Part shown: in pieces, positions 1 through 5,577 of the stretch
Layout: every line of letters begins with the position of its first letter
Numbering within the stretch: position 1 is the stretch's first letter
NCBI GenBank assembly: GCA_012798865.1
Contig: JAAZMK010000063.1
Span: 1-7,680, forward strand
Reading direction: 5' to 3'
Origin: Clostridiaceae bacterium
Lineage (GTDB): Bacteria; Bacillota; Clostridia; Saccharofermentanales; DTU023
Length of the DNA: 7,680 bases
Position numbers and translations under genes: made by a program
Notes under the pieces: generated by a model
The model's database searches: none
Told to the model about the DNA's origin: nothing
Seen by the model: only the letters and a program-made list of their open reading frames with translations

Positions 1-21
1 CCTTTCCTGTATGATGTTCAT
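1..21 (-). CDS. 5' end of an unidentified leftward gene (partial)
   Basis: An ATG at 21-19 on the minus strand opens a frame reading M-N-I-I-Q-E-R to the window edge. It is preceded by AAAGGAGG with a six-base spacer (minus strand of 35-22), the best ribosome binding site in the window, which is the main reason to call a gene start here. Seven residues are too few to identify a product. The gene would be transcribed divergently from tadA. I saw no convincing promoter for it in the 100 bases upstream. The call rests on the start context alone. Confidence 0.55.
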
Positions 22-116
22 GAGATTCCTCCTTTGTTTGCTGTTAAAGCTTTGGTATTTTTTTTACTTTAGCAGATTTGGGTGGAATCTCTTTTTTCTA
101 CTACACCTACAAATAC

Positions 117-145
117 GTTACACGAACACATACACATGATAAGAT
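117..145 (+). promoter_or_regulatory. Candidate promoter for tadA with extended -10
   Basis: GTTACA at 117-122 matches four of six bases of the -35 consensus. A 17-base spacer separates it from TAAGAT at 140-145, and the spacer carries the extended -10 dinucleotide TG at 137-138. Transcription would begin near 152, giving tadA a leader of about 130 bases that holds the inverted repeats at 160-250. A nearer TACAAT at 260-265 has no partner -35 and would leave almost no leader. Confidence 0.35.
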
Positions 146-159
146 AAACGGTACAAGAT

Positions 160-250
160 CATTCGGAATGCTATCGTTCAATGAGCTCCATACTGCCCTT
201 CGAAAGGCAATCCGAAACCAAACTTTACGACTCATTCCGAAGATGGAATG
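160..250 (+). repeat. Inverted repeats able to form alternative stems in the tadA leader
   Basis: Four related elements lie here. CATTC-G-GAATG (160-170) is an 11-base near-palindrome. TTCGGAATG (162-170) is perfectly complementary to CATTCCGAA (233-241). CATTCC (233-238) also pairs perfectly with GGAATG (245-250) across a six-base loop. The long-range nine-base stem and the local six-base stem share the 233-238 strand, so they cannot form together. The bases are read directly from the sequence; any regulatory role is inference. No poly-T run follows, so this is not a standard terminator. Confidence 0.4.
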
Positions 251-279
251 ACGACGAGATACAATAGGATTCTCTACAC

Positions 280-759
280 ATGTTGCACGGGGAACACGAA
301 CAATACATGGAAGAAGCGCTCAAAATGGCGGAAAAAGCTGCCGTATTGGGCGACATTCCGGCGGGCGCCATCATTGTCCAAGGCGATCAGATCATCGCGC
401 GCGGTTACAACACACGCGAGAAGAATGAAGATGCGACGGGACATGCCGAGATCATGGCGATTCGCGAGGCATCGGAAGTATTGGGTTCGTGGAGATTGCT
501 CGATTGCGACCTCTACGTCACACTCGAGCCGTGCTTGATGTGTGCAGGCGCGATCATCCAGGCGCGTCTGCGACGTGTCATTTTCGGAGCGTACGATCCT
601 AAATCCGGCATGGCGGGATCGGTCGCGAACGTATTCGATCTCCCAGCCAATCATCGTGTTGAAGTCATCGGCGGTGTATTGCAAGAACGATGCGGCGACG
701 TGCTCCGTGACTTTTTTGCAAAGAGACGAAAGGATAAGTCATCCGACGTGACCGATTAA
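280..759 (+). CDS. tadA: tRNA-specific adenosine deaminase TadA
   Basis: TadA deaminates A34 to inosine in the wobble position of tRNA-Arg(ACG), allowing one tRNA to read several arginine codons; it acts in the cytoplasm as a zinc-dependent homodimer. The 159 residues match the usual family length. The zinc and catalytic motif H55-A56-E57 and the second zinc motif P84-C85-x-x-C88 are both present in the order of the cytidine/deoxycytidylate deaminase fold. The C-terminal region N-V-F-D-L near 117-121 is also typical of TadA. The start at 280 is preferred over the ATG at 307 because the extra residues supply the first helix seen in relatives; its ribosome binding site (AGGAT at 266-270) is only fair. 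The gene stands alone, divergent from the partial gene at the left edge, and is followed by a separate candidate promoter for plsC. Confidence 0.95.
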   Translation: MLHGEHEQYMEEALKMAEKAAVLGDIPAGAIIVQGDQIIARGYNTREKNEDATGHAEIMAIREASEVLGSWRLLDCDLYVTLEPCLMCAGAIIQARLRRVIFGAYDPKSGMAGSVANVFDLPANHRVEVIGGVLQERCGDVLRDFFAKRRKDKSSDVTD

Positions 760-782
760 ACGTCTATTTGTGCTGGTCAATG

Positions 783-791
783 TGATAGAAT
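783..791 (+). promoter_or_regulatory. Candidate extended -10 element upstream of plsC
   Basis: TG-A-TAGAAT at 783-791 fits an extended -10 promoter (TGnTATAAT) with one mismatch in the hexamer. No good -35 lies 16 to 18 bases upstream, which extended -10 promoters can tolerate. It would start transcription near 798 and leave a leader of about 70 bases before plsC. It lies 24 bases after the tadA stop, where I see no strong terminator, so read-through from tadA is also possible. Confidence 0.3.
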
Positions 792-870
792 CGTTATCGT
801 TTATATGCGTGACACTTAAGCATTAAATCGTTTGTTGCAAAATACGTAAACGGGAGAATTCATCGAGCTG

Positions 871-1578
871 ATGTGTAAGTGGAATAGAAAACCGACGGAA
901 ATACAAAAGAGAGGCTGGCAAGGTTACTTTCTCTATTATCTCGCGATGCTCCTCAGCCGATTACTGTTACGCCTTCGCTACATCAATCAGGTCAACATCC
1001 CTCAAGGAAAGACGCCGTATCTCATTGTCGCCAACCATCAGACGATGTTCGACGGTCTGTGGATTATGGGCGGCATTCCAAGAGAGCAACTTCCGCTATT
1101 CTCCGGTCTTGCCGGTTCCGACCTCGAAAGAAATTTCGGACTTACAGGGCGGGTGATGTTTCGCGTCGGACAAGCCATCCCGATCGACCGCGAAGGAAGC
1201 CCCATCCGCGGATTAATCCTCGCGCGACGCGCACTGCGCAAAGGCAGCATTGTCATGATTCACCCCGAGGGAACGAGAACGTATGATGGGCGTATCGCGG
1301 AGCTGAAAAACGGTGCGGCATATCTTTCTAAAAAGGAAGGTGTACCTGTAGTTCCCGTTTACATCGACGGAGGTTTCGAAGTTTTTTCGCGGTATATGTC
1401 CGTGCCACGACCGATCGATTGGAAACGTTTTCGCAGAAAGAAACTGACTGTCGAATTCTGTCCCCCCATTAACCCGGCGGACTACGAAACCGTCCACGAT
1501 TTAATGGATGAGATCTGTCGCGTACTATATGAGAAAGAAGAGAAAACGCTTAAGGCGCGGGAACAATCCAAGGTTTGA
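871..1578 (+). CDS. plsC: 1-acyl-sn-glycerol-3-phosphate acyltransferase, PlsC family
   Basis: Members of this family transfer a fatty acyl group to the sn-2 position of lysophosphatidate, giving phosphatidate for membrane lipid synthesis at the inner face of the membrane. The 235 residues carry the diagnostic blocks in order: N55-H56 to D61 (the HX4D catalytic motif, here H-Q-T-M-F-D), G-Q-A-I-P-I-D-R at 100-107, H-P-E-G-T-R at 131-136 (family F/H-P-E-G-T-R-S) and the V-V-P-V-Y-I strand at 160-165. A hydrophobic stretch near 19-35 could anchor it to the membrane. The C-terminus is short and highly charged. The likely ribosome binding site, GGGAG at 852-856, is 14 bases from the ATG, which is long; the in-frame CTG at 868 is a less likely start. 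The 3' end overlaps hflX convergently by 29 bases. Substrate choice cannot be fixed from sequence; related acyltransferases act on other lysolipids. Confidence 0.9.
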   Translation: MCKWNRKPTEIQKRGWQGYFLYYLAMLLSRLLLRLRYINQVNIPQGKTPYLIVANHQTMFDGLWIMGGIPREQLPLFSGLAGSDLERNFGLTGRVMFRVGQAIPIDREGSPIRGLILARRALRKGSIVMIHPEGTRTYDGRIAELKNGAAYLSKKEGVPVVPVYIDGGFEVFSRYMSVPRPIDWKRFRRKKLTVEFCPPINPADYETVHDLMDEICRVLYEKEEKTLKAREQSKV

Positions 1579-2869
1579 GCGGTCCAATCTCGTTCCTTCT
1601 AATTTTCCCTTCCAAAACAATCACGTCATCCTCATATTTCACATCGTCGACTGTCCCGTACTCCCGTGCATGGGCGACGAGTCCGGCTTCATAATACGGA
1701 AAAACAGCTCGGAATTCGAGCAACGAATCTTCAACGAAACGTGCCAAACTCGCAAGCAGCTCTTCTAACCCTTTTCCCGTTTTTGCCGATATCTGAAGAA
1801 TTTGAGACGCTTTTTCATTACGTAACAACATCATGACATCATGCAAGCTGTTCGGTCTCATACGATCGATTTTATTGAGAAGATAGAAAACAGGAATCGA
1901 CCCGGCATCCAAATCGTTCAGTTGCTTTTCTACAACTTCGATATGCATCGCCGCATCCGGATCGGAAACGTCCGCTACGAGGAGAATGAGATCGGCGGAG
2001 GCAGCTTCTTCGAAGGTAGCTCTGAAGGCTTGGTAGAGAAATGCCGGAAGATCTCGTATGAAACCGACCGTGTCGACGAGAATGAGAGATAGCCCTTCGC
2101 GAATATCGAGTCTTCTTGCCGTCGGATCGAGCGTCATGAAGAGGCGGTCTCCTGCGTCAAGCGTTTCGTCGCACAGTTTATTCAGTAGTGTCGACTTTCC
2201 TGCGTTCGTGTAACCGACGATTGCCGCCGTCATGACATGGCGGCGATCTCGTAGTGAACGCGATCTTTCCCGCCGGTCTTCCAACCGCTTCAACTCGCGC
2301 CGCAGAACACCCATGCGTTTTCTGATAGCCCGTCGATCCTGCTCCAAGACCGTTTCTCCAGGACCGCGGGTTCCGATCCCGCCACCGAGTCTCGACAGTT
2401 CCACGCCGCGCCCTGTCAACTGTGTCAGTCGGTATCGCCAGTAAGCAAGCTCGACTTGAATTTTCCCTTCATCCGTCCGCGCATGATCGGCGAAGATCGA
2501 GAGAATGACGGATACTCGGTCACTCACCTTCAAATCCGTCGCTTCCGTAATCCCTCTTGTCTGTGCGGGTGAAAGCTCACCGTCAAATATCAGAAAGTCG
2601 GCATCAATTTCTTCCGCCCATTCTACGATCTCACGGAGTTTGCCCGACCCGACAAACGTGTTGCGATCGACTTTATCGAGCCTCTGCACGATGCGATCGA
2701 CGACGGTAAAACCGTTTGTCTTCGCTAAATCTTCTAGCTCATCAAGTGATCGCTCAACTCTTTCTCCATCGTATGGACGCAGATCGACGGCGACCAAAAT
2801 CGCTCGACCTGACTTTTTTGCAGTAAGCTCTTCGATTGAAGTTGTTGTCTCTCTGATTTTCTTATTCAT
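1550..2869 (-). CDS. hflX: Ribosome-associated GTPase HflX
   Basis: HflX is a cytoplasmic GTPase that binds the 50S subunit and splits stalled or hibernating 70S ribosomes, notably after heat or antibiotic stress. The 439 residues cover the whole family. The N-terminal HflX domain has F-V-G-S-G-K-L at 72-78 and E-L-S-P-A-Q at 98-103. The arginine-rich helical linker follows, with the signature G-G-I-G-T-R-G-P-G-E-T at 163-172. The G domain has G1 G-Y-T-N-A-G-K-S-T at 219-227, the switch I segment T-L-D-P-T at 246-250, G3 D-T-V-G-F at 266-270, G4 N-K-I-D at 332-335 and G5 S-A-K at 361-363. A small C-terminal domain ends the protein. All nucleotide-binding motifs are intact. AAGGA at 2881-2885 (as read on the minus strand) lies 11 bases before the ATG. 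The gene is monocistronic, divergent from the HTH gene and convergent with plsC; its last codons overlap the plsC 3' end. Confidence 0.97.
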   Translation of the reverse strand: MNKKIRETTTSIEELTAKKSGRAILVAVDLRPYDGERVERSLDELEDLAKTNGFTVVDRIVQRLDKVDRNTFVGSGKLREIVEWAEEIDADFLIFDGELSPAQTRGITEATDLKVSDRVSVILSIFADHARTDEGKIQVELAYWRYRLTQLTGRGVELSRLGGGIGTRGPGETVLEQDRRAIRKRMGVLRRELKRLEDRRERSRSLRDRRHVMTAAIVGYTNAGKSTLLNKLCDETLDAGDRLFMTLDPTARRLDIREGLSLILVDTVGFIRDLPAFLYQAFRATFEEAASADLILLVADVSDPDAAMHIEVVEKQLNDLDAGSIPVFYLLNKIDRMRPNSLHDVMMLLRNEKASQILQISAKTGKGLEELLASLARFVEDSLLEFRAVFPYYEAGLVAHAREYGTVDDVKYEDDVIVLEGKIRRNEIGPLKPWIVPAP

Positions 2870-2904
2870 CTATTCAGGTGTCCTTGTAGCCTCAAAAAAA
2901 GGGA

Positions 2905-2933
2905 ATTGTATTGGATTTCGCTCAGAGCGAAAA
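2905..2933 (-). promoter_or_regulatory. Candidate hflX promoter
   Basis: On the minus strand, TACAAT (2910-2905) is a good -10. The hexamer 17 bases upstream (2933-2928) reads TTTTCG, a poor -35 with three consensus matches. Transcription would begin near 2898, giving a leader of about 30 bases before hflX. The spacer is almost filled by the palindrome at 2916-2932, so a bound protein would block this promoter. Confidence 0.4.
2916..2932. promoter_or_regulatory. Candidate operator: 17-base palindrome between divergent genes
   Basis: TTTCGCTC-A-GAGCGAAA is perfect, with eight-base arms around one central base. It lies inside the candidate hflX promoter and touches the expected -35 position of the candidate HTH-gene promoter. 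Dimeric helix-turn-helix proteins commonly bind such sites, and the adjacent gene encodes one, so autoregulation with shared control of hflX is a reasonable inference. The binding protein is not shown by the sequence. Confidence 0.45.
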
Positions 2934-2953
2934 TGCATTTCGGTCAGCATGCT
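2931..2953. repeat. Two further short palindromes in the hflX/HTH spacer
   Basis: AAATGCATTT (2931-2940) and AGCATGCT (2946-2953) are perfect palindromes placed directly after the 17-base one. The second runs into the candidate -10 of the HTH gene. Short palindromes arise by chance, but three within 38 bases in a divergent control region is notable. They may be extra operator half-sites. Confidence 0.3.
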
Positions 2954-2958
2954 ACAAT
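2950..2958 (+). promoter_or_regulatory. Candidate extended -10 promoter for the HTH gene
   Basis: TG-C-TACAAT at 2950-2958 is a good extended -10 element. The -35 position 17 bases upstream (2930-2935) has no consensus, which is acceptable for this promoter type. Transcription would start near 2965, about 44 bases before the ATG at 3009. Confidence 0.4.
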
Positions 2959-3008
2959 GAATGTGTCATTCAAAGCAAACAACCCGTTCGTCGACGTAGT
3001 GAGTTCGT

Positions 3009-3536
3009 ATGACAGTGAGCCGTTTCACAAATGAATCCTCCCTATCCAACCGGCAAAGGCGACCTCGCCCTAAAACCGACAAATTGTCGCTGAAAGATCC
3101 GCAGAAAATCAACCGTATGCATCGCGCGGCGGCAGATTGGGTCGGTTATATTCTCAAGCTGGAACGACAGCGCCACTCCCTCACACAGACGCATATCGCT
3201 TCTGAACTCGGTTTCGGCATGAGTTACGTGTCCACGATCGAATCAGGAAACGCCTTCGCCAACATCGACAGAACCATGATGCTTATTCATTTTTTCGGCA
3301 TCGATTCTTGCACGTGTATCGGCGCCATCAAAGCCCATATCATGATTCAGAGACTTCTTCTTCAGGAGTCCCAAAAGCGTCAAAAACGGAACGCAAATCG
3401 GCGTCCTCAAAGGAGTCAATCCACGCTTTCATATCATCAAGTCGTTGCGGATAGACCGATCGACACGCCAAATCAATGGCGCGTATCATCGCCAGGCGTT
3501 CAGCGAAGTCTTCCATACGCGCGAGAAGCGGAATGA
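3009..3536 (+). CDS. XRE-family helix-turn-helix transcriptional regulator, 3' end doubtful
   Basis: Residues 45-100 form an HTH_3/XRE domain: G46-x-x-L-x-x-x-R, L58-T59-Q60, I63-A64-x-x-L67-G68 and S72-Y73-V74-S75-x-I77-E78-x-G80, the classic two-helix DNA-contact pattern. The first 44 residues are basic and unstructured in appearance. No ligand or enzyme domain is seen. From about residue 112 the translation becomes rich in Arg, Gln and Ser and lies entirely antisense to the leftward gene at 3340-3924, so this tail looks like shadow coding. A TGA at 3343-3345 in the next frame would end a 112-residue protein almost exactly at the neighbour's stop, which suggests a small frameshift or sequence error. 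The start at 3009 has a weak ribosome binding site (GTGAG five bases upstream); ATG 3117 would still keep the HTH. It probably controls itself and perhaps hflX. Confidence 0.7.
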   Translation: MTVSRFTNESSLSNRQRRPRPKTDKLSLKDPQKINRMHRAAADWVGYILKLERQRHSLTQTHIASELGFGMSYVSTIESGNAFANIDRTMMLIHFFGIDSCTCIGAIKAHIMIQRLLLQESQKRQKRNANRRPQRSQSTLSYHQVVADRPIDTPNQWRVSSPGVQRSLPYAREAE

Positions 3537-3924
3537 ACCCGGTGTAGACATCGCGAATGATCTTGTCCTCTTTCTCCTCCGCTTTCATCCGCAAAAGCCC
3601 GAATAACTTTTTGCCGAATCCGCTGTCGTCACGGCAGATCGTCAGATAAACGTTTGCCGAATCGTAGATTTCCGCTTCGATGATGCGATCGGCATCCTCC
3701 CCCGCGTCTTTACGGATATTTTGAAGCTCTTTCTGTCCGAAAAACCGTATGACTTCTTTGTAGGCGCGCTTTATTTCTCCTTTTCGCTTACTGCCTGAAG
3801 CGTATACATGGCAGAAAAGCCACGGTTGAAGAAAACGATCGCCCTTTTCCTTACGCCCTTCGAGATGAAAGTAGCGAAACTTATCCATTTGTTCACGAAT
3901 ATCGTCATATTGAGATTCAGTCAT
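3340..3924 (-). CDS. Conserved-looking hypothetical protein, 194 residues
   Basis: I do not firmly recognise this protein; it faintly recalls small Firmicutes proteins annotated only as DUF6553, but I cannot verify that. It is soluble, charged and mostly helical in appearance, with no signal peptide, membrane segment or known catalytic motif. An aromatic N-terminal block (F17-R-Y-F-H-L at 17-21, with P34-W35) is followed by a basic helix (47-62), an acidic middle (72-90) and an acidic C-terminus. Coding is supported by balanced amino-acid composition and by a good ribosome binding site, GAGG seven bases before the ATG (minus strand of 3935-3932). It is read toward the HTH gene, and its last 197 bases are antisense to that frame. 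The spacer upstream (3925-4159) is unusually rich in inverted repeats. The function is unknown. Confidence 0.75.
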   Translation of the reverse strand: MTESQYDDIREQMDKFRYFHLEGRKEKGDRFLQPWLFCHVYASGSKRKGEIKRAYKEVIRFFGQKELQNIRKDAGEDADRIIEAEIYDSANVYLTICRDDSGFGKKLFGLLRMKAEEKEDKIIRDVYTGFIPLLARMEDFAERLAMIRAIDLACRSVYPQRLDDMKAWIDSFEDADLRSVFDAFGTPEEEVSES

Positions 3925-3950
3925 TCGGTTGCCTCAATCTGTTATTCCCG

Positions 3951-4060
3951 CCATCCGGGTCGTTGTTCTATCGATATCGTATCGCACGATATCGAACAAC
4001 AACGGCTGTAATTGCTTCATGTAAAGCAAGGGTATCGTTGCAAGTATAACACTCGGATGG
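3951..4060. ncRNA. Candidate structured RNA or cis-regulatory fold
   Basis: CCATCCG (3951-3957) is complementary to CGGATGG (4054-4060), and just outside or inside it GTTAT (3941-3945) matches ATAAC (4046-4050). Enclosed are the long hairpin at 3961-4004 and a smaller one, TTGCTT (4012-4017) with AAGCAA (4024-4029). The closed, branched arrangement is what a folded RNA would show, and it lies in the leader of the leftward hypothetical gene. It matches no RNA family I recognise. The strand is uncertain because the pairing works either way; DNA-binding sites are the alternative. Confidence 0.3.
3961..4004. repeat. Long imperfect inverted repeat with twin CGATATCG
   Basis: TCGATATCGT (3971-3980) and ACGATATCGA (3986-3995) form a perfect ten-base stem around the five-base loop ATCGC. 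CGTTGTT (3961-3967) and AACAACG (3998-4004) extend it by seven pairs across a small internal loop. CGATATCG, itself palindromic, occurs twice (3972-3979 and 3987-3994), spaced 15 bases start to start. No T-run follows on either strand, so it is not a simple intrinsic terminator. An operator with two sites or an RNA hairpin both fit. Confidence 0.6.
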
Positions 4061-4074
4061 GCATTACGTCCCCT

Positions 4075-4105
4075 TGCCGACACGCCACAAGACTCCGTGT
4101 CGGCA
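4075..4105. repeat. Ten-base perfect inverted repeat downstream of the MATE gene
   Basis: TGCCGACACG (4075-4084) pairs perfectly with CGTGTCGGCA (4096-4105) around an 11-base loop. The stem is GC-rich and would be stable. It lies 55 bases after the MATE stop on the leftward transcript. No T-run follows in either direction, so it may protect or process the 3' end, or terminate through Rho, rather than act as an intrinsic terminator. Confidence 0.5.
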
Positions 4106-4113
4106 CTCGGCTT

Positions 4114-4133
4114 TAAGGTCGTGACTGACCTTA
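4114..4133 (-). terminator. Possible hairpin at the end of the polyamine/MATE operon
   Basis: TAAGGTC (4114-4120) pairs with GACCTTA (4127-4133) around a six-base loop. It begins 26 bases after the MATE stop on the leftward strand. The stem is only moderately stable and the downstream side reads AAGCCG, not a T-run, so intrinsic termination is doubtful; with the hairpin at 4075-4105 it forms a tandem pair. Confidence 0.25.
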
Positions 4134-4159
4134 TATCACGAAAGTTTTTAGCCGATTGC

Positions 4160-5542
4160 TCAGACATTTGCATCAGATGCCATGAGCCCCTCCGTCTCTT
4201 TGTTTTCTTTCGGGAATAGACCTCGTTTCAGTTTTAGATAGGCGATGTAAGCGATGAAAGAGACGAGCCATGAAACAGGGTACGCCATAAGGAGCACGTC
4301 ATAGCTATACCAAATAGGCAGAACAATGGTAATCCAAGCTAGACGGACGCCTGCCATACAGACAAGGCTGATCAACATCGGAAAGATGGAATGACCGATT
4401 CCGCGCAACAAACCACCCATGACTTCACACAACGCAAACAACCAATAAAATGACAAAATAAACATCATAGTTCGTGTCGAATAACGTATCACGTCGGGAT
4501 CGGAATTGAACAGGGATGCGATCGGATATCTGAACAGAAGAATCACCGCCGAAACGGAAACGATGACAACGAAAGTCAGAGCGAGACTTTCTTTAAGTCC
4601 TCGTTTTACTCGATCATATCGTCCTGCTCCCATATTGGCACCGACAAAAGTCATGACAGCAAGCGCCAAACCATTGATCACCACGAACACGAATCCGTCA
4701 CTTCGCGTGGCTGCCGTATATCCGGCGACTGCGTGTTTCCCGAACGTATTGATGACGGATTGCAAAAAGACATTGGAGATGGCAACGATCGCCGCCTGTA
4801 AGCCGGCGGGAATGCCGACTTTAAGCGCATCTCCGAGCACTTCGCGATGGAAGGCGATGTCACGAATAAACAACCTGAAGGGCGTCAAGCTTCGCGCGAG
4901 GCTGATAGTCACCAGCGACGCGACAAGCGTCTGCGCGATAACGAAAGCCCAGCCTGCTCCCGACACGCCCCAATCGAATACACCGATAAAAAGCAAGTCG
5001 AGCAATACGTTGAATACGACACCGATTGACAGGTAGATGAACGGATGACGCGTGTCGCCGACGCCTCGCAAGATCCCCGCACCCATGTTATAGATGATGA
5101 CGGATAGTCCGCCCGCAAAATAAATGCGCAAATACGTGGTCGCAAAGGGCAAGATTTCTGCCGGCGTCCCCATCCACACGAGCATGTGAGGCGCGATGAA
5201 CACGCCGATGAGACTGATGGCGATACCGCTCACCAGAGCGAGCGCGTAACTTGTGTGAACTGCCCTGTACAACTTGTCGTAATCGTGCGCCCCATTGGCC
5301 TGCGAGACAATAACGGAACAACCGGTTGACAGCCCTAATGCCAGCCCGAGAAGCATATTGATAATGGATGCCGTCGCACCGATGCCTGCCATCGACTCGA
5401 CGCCGCTGAAATTCCCGACAATCATCAAATCGATGACAGAATAAGAATGCTGCATCAAATTCATGATGAGCAAGGGCAACGCGAAAGCAAAGATCTGCTT
5501 CCAAATCGTCCCTTCCGTCAAATTGATGTTGCGTATTTTCAT
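4160..5542 (-). CDS. MATE-family multidrug/metabolite efflux transporter
   Basis: MATE proteins are inner-membrane antiporters that use sodium or proton gradients to expel cationic organic compounds. The 460 residues are of normal family length and show about twelve hydrophobic segments in two homologous halves of the MatE fold, split near the loop at 217-240. Family features include the N-terminal A-L-P-L-L-I-M-N-L and D38-L-M-I-V-G segments, the G-A-G-I-L-R-G-V-G-D-T stretch at 154-164 and its second-half counterpart G-G-L-L-R-G-I-G near 376-383. The C-terminus is a short charged tail. The ribosome binding site GGTGAG lies nine bases before the ATG. It is the last gene of a leftward unit, 35 bases after nspC, so it is probably co-transcribed with the polyamine genes and may export a polyamine or related amine. 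Substrate cannot be read from the sequence, and a drug or other cation is possible. Confidence 0.93.
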   Translation of the reverse strand: MKIRNINLTEGTIWKQIFAFALPLLIMNLMQHSYSVIDLMIVGNFSGVESMAGIGATASIINMLLGLALGLSTGCSVIVSQANGAHDYDKLYRAVHTSYALALVSGIAISLIGVFIAPHMLVWMGTPAEILPFATTYLRIYFAGGLSVIIYNMGAGILRGVGDTRHPFIYLSIGVVFNVLLDLLFIGVFDWGVSGAGWAFVIAQTLVASLVTISLARSLTPFRLFIRDIAFHREVLGDALKVGIPAGLQAAIVAISNVFLQSVINTFGKHAVAGYTAATRSDGFVFVVINGLALAVMTFVGANMGAGRYDRVKRGLKESLALTFVVIVSVSAVILLFRYPIASLFNSDPDVIRYSTRTMMFILSFYWLFALCEVMGGLLRGIGHSIFPMLISLVCMAGVRLAWITIVLPIWYSYDVLLMAYPVSWLVSFIAYIAYLKLKRGLFPKENKETEGLMASDANV

Positions 5543-5577
5543 CTCTAAGTTCTCACCCGGAAGCAGCCGTCTCCGTC

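Noticed and set aside
74..97. AGATT/AATCT hairpin followed by six T residues, resembling an intrinsic terminator
   Set aside because: The stem has only five AT-rich pairs, and no rightward gene ends upstream of it in this window.
160..280. tRNA or signal recognition particle RNA next to tadA, as in some Firmicutes
   Set aside because: There is no T-arm consensus, no cloverleaf pairing and no SRP RNA core sequence in this spacer or in the one after tadA.
745..764. GACGT/ACGTC inverted repeat at the end of tadA as a terminator
   Set aside because: Five pairs with a ten-base loop and no T-run are too weak, and half of it lies inside the coding sequence.
2505..2960. Rightward 151-codon reading frame
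   Set aside because: It is antisense to the first third of hflX and is serine-rich with no domain, typical of a shadow frame.
3934..4173. Leftward 79-codon reading frame between the MATE gene and the hypothetical gene
   Set aside because: It has no ribosome binding site, overlaps the MATE stop, runs through several strong inverted repeats and ends inside the ribosome binding site region of the next gene. The composition shows no domain.
4506..5036. Rightward 176-codon reading frame
   Set aside because: It is antisense to the MATE transporter, whose membrane topology is clear.
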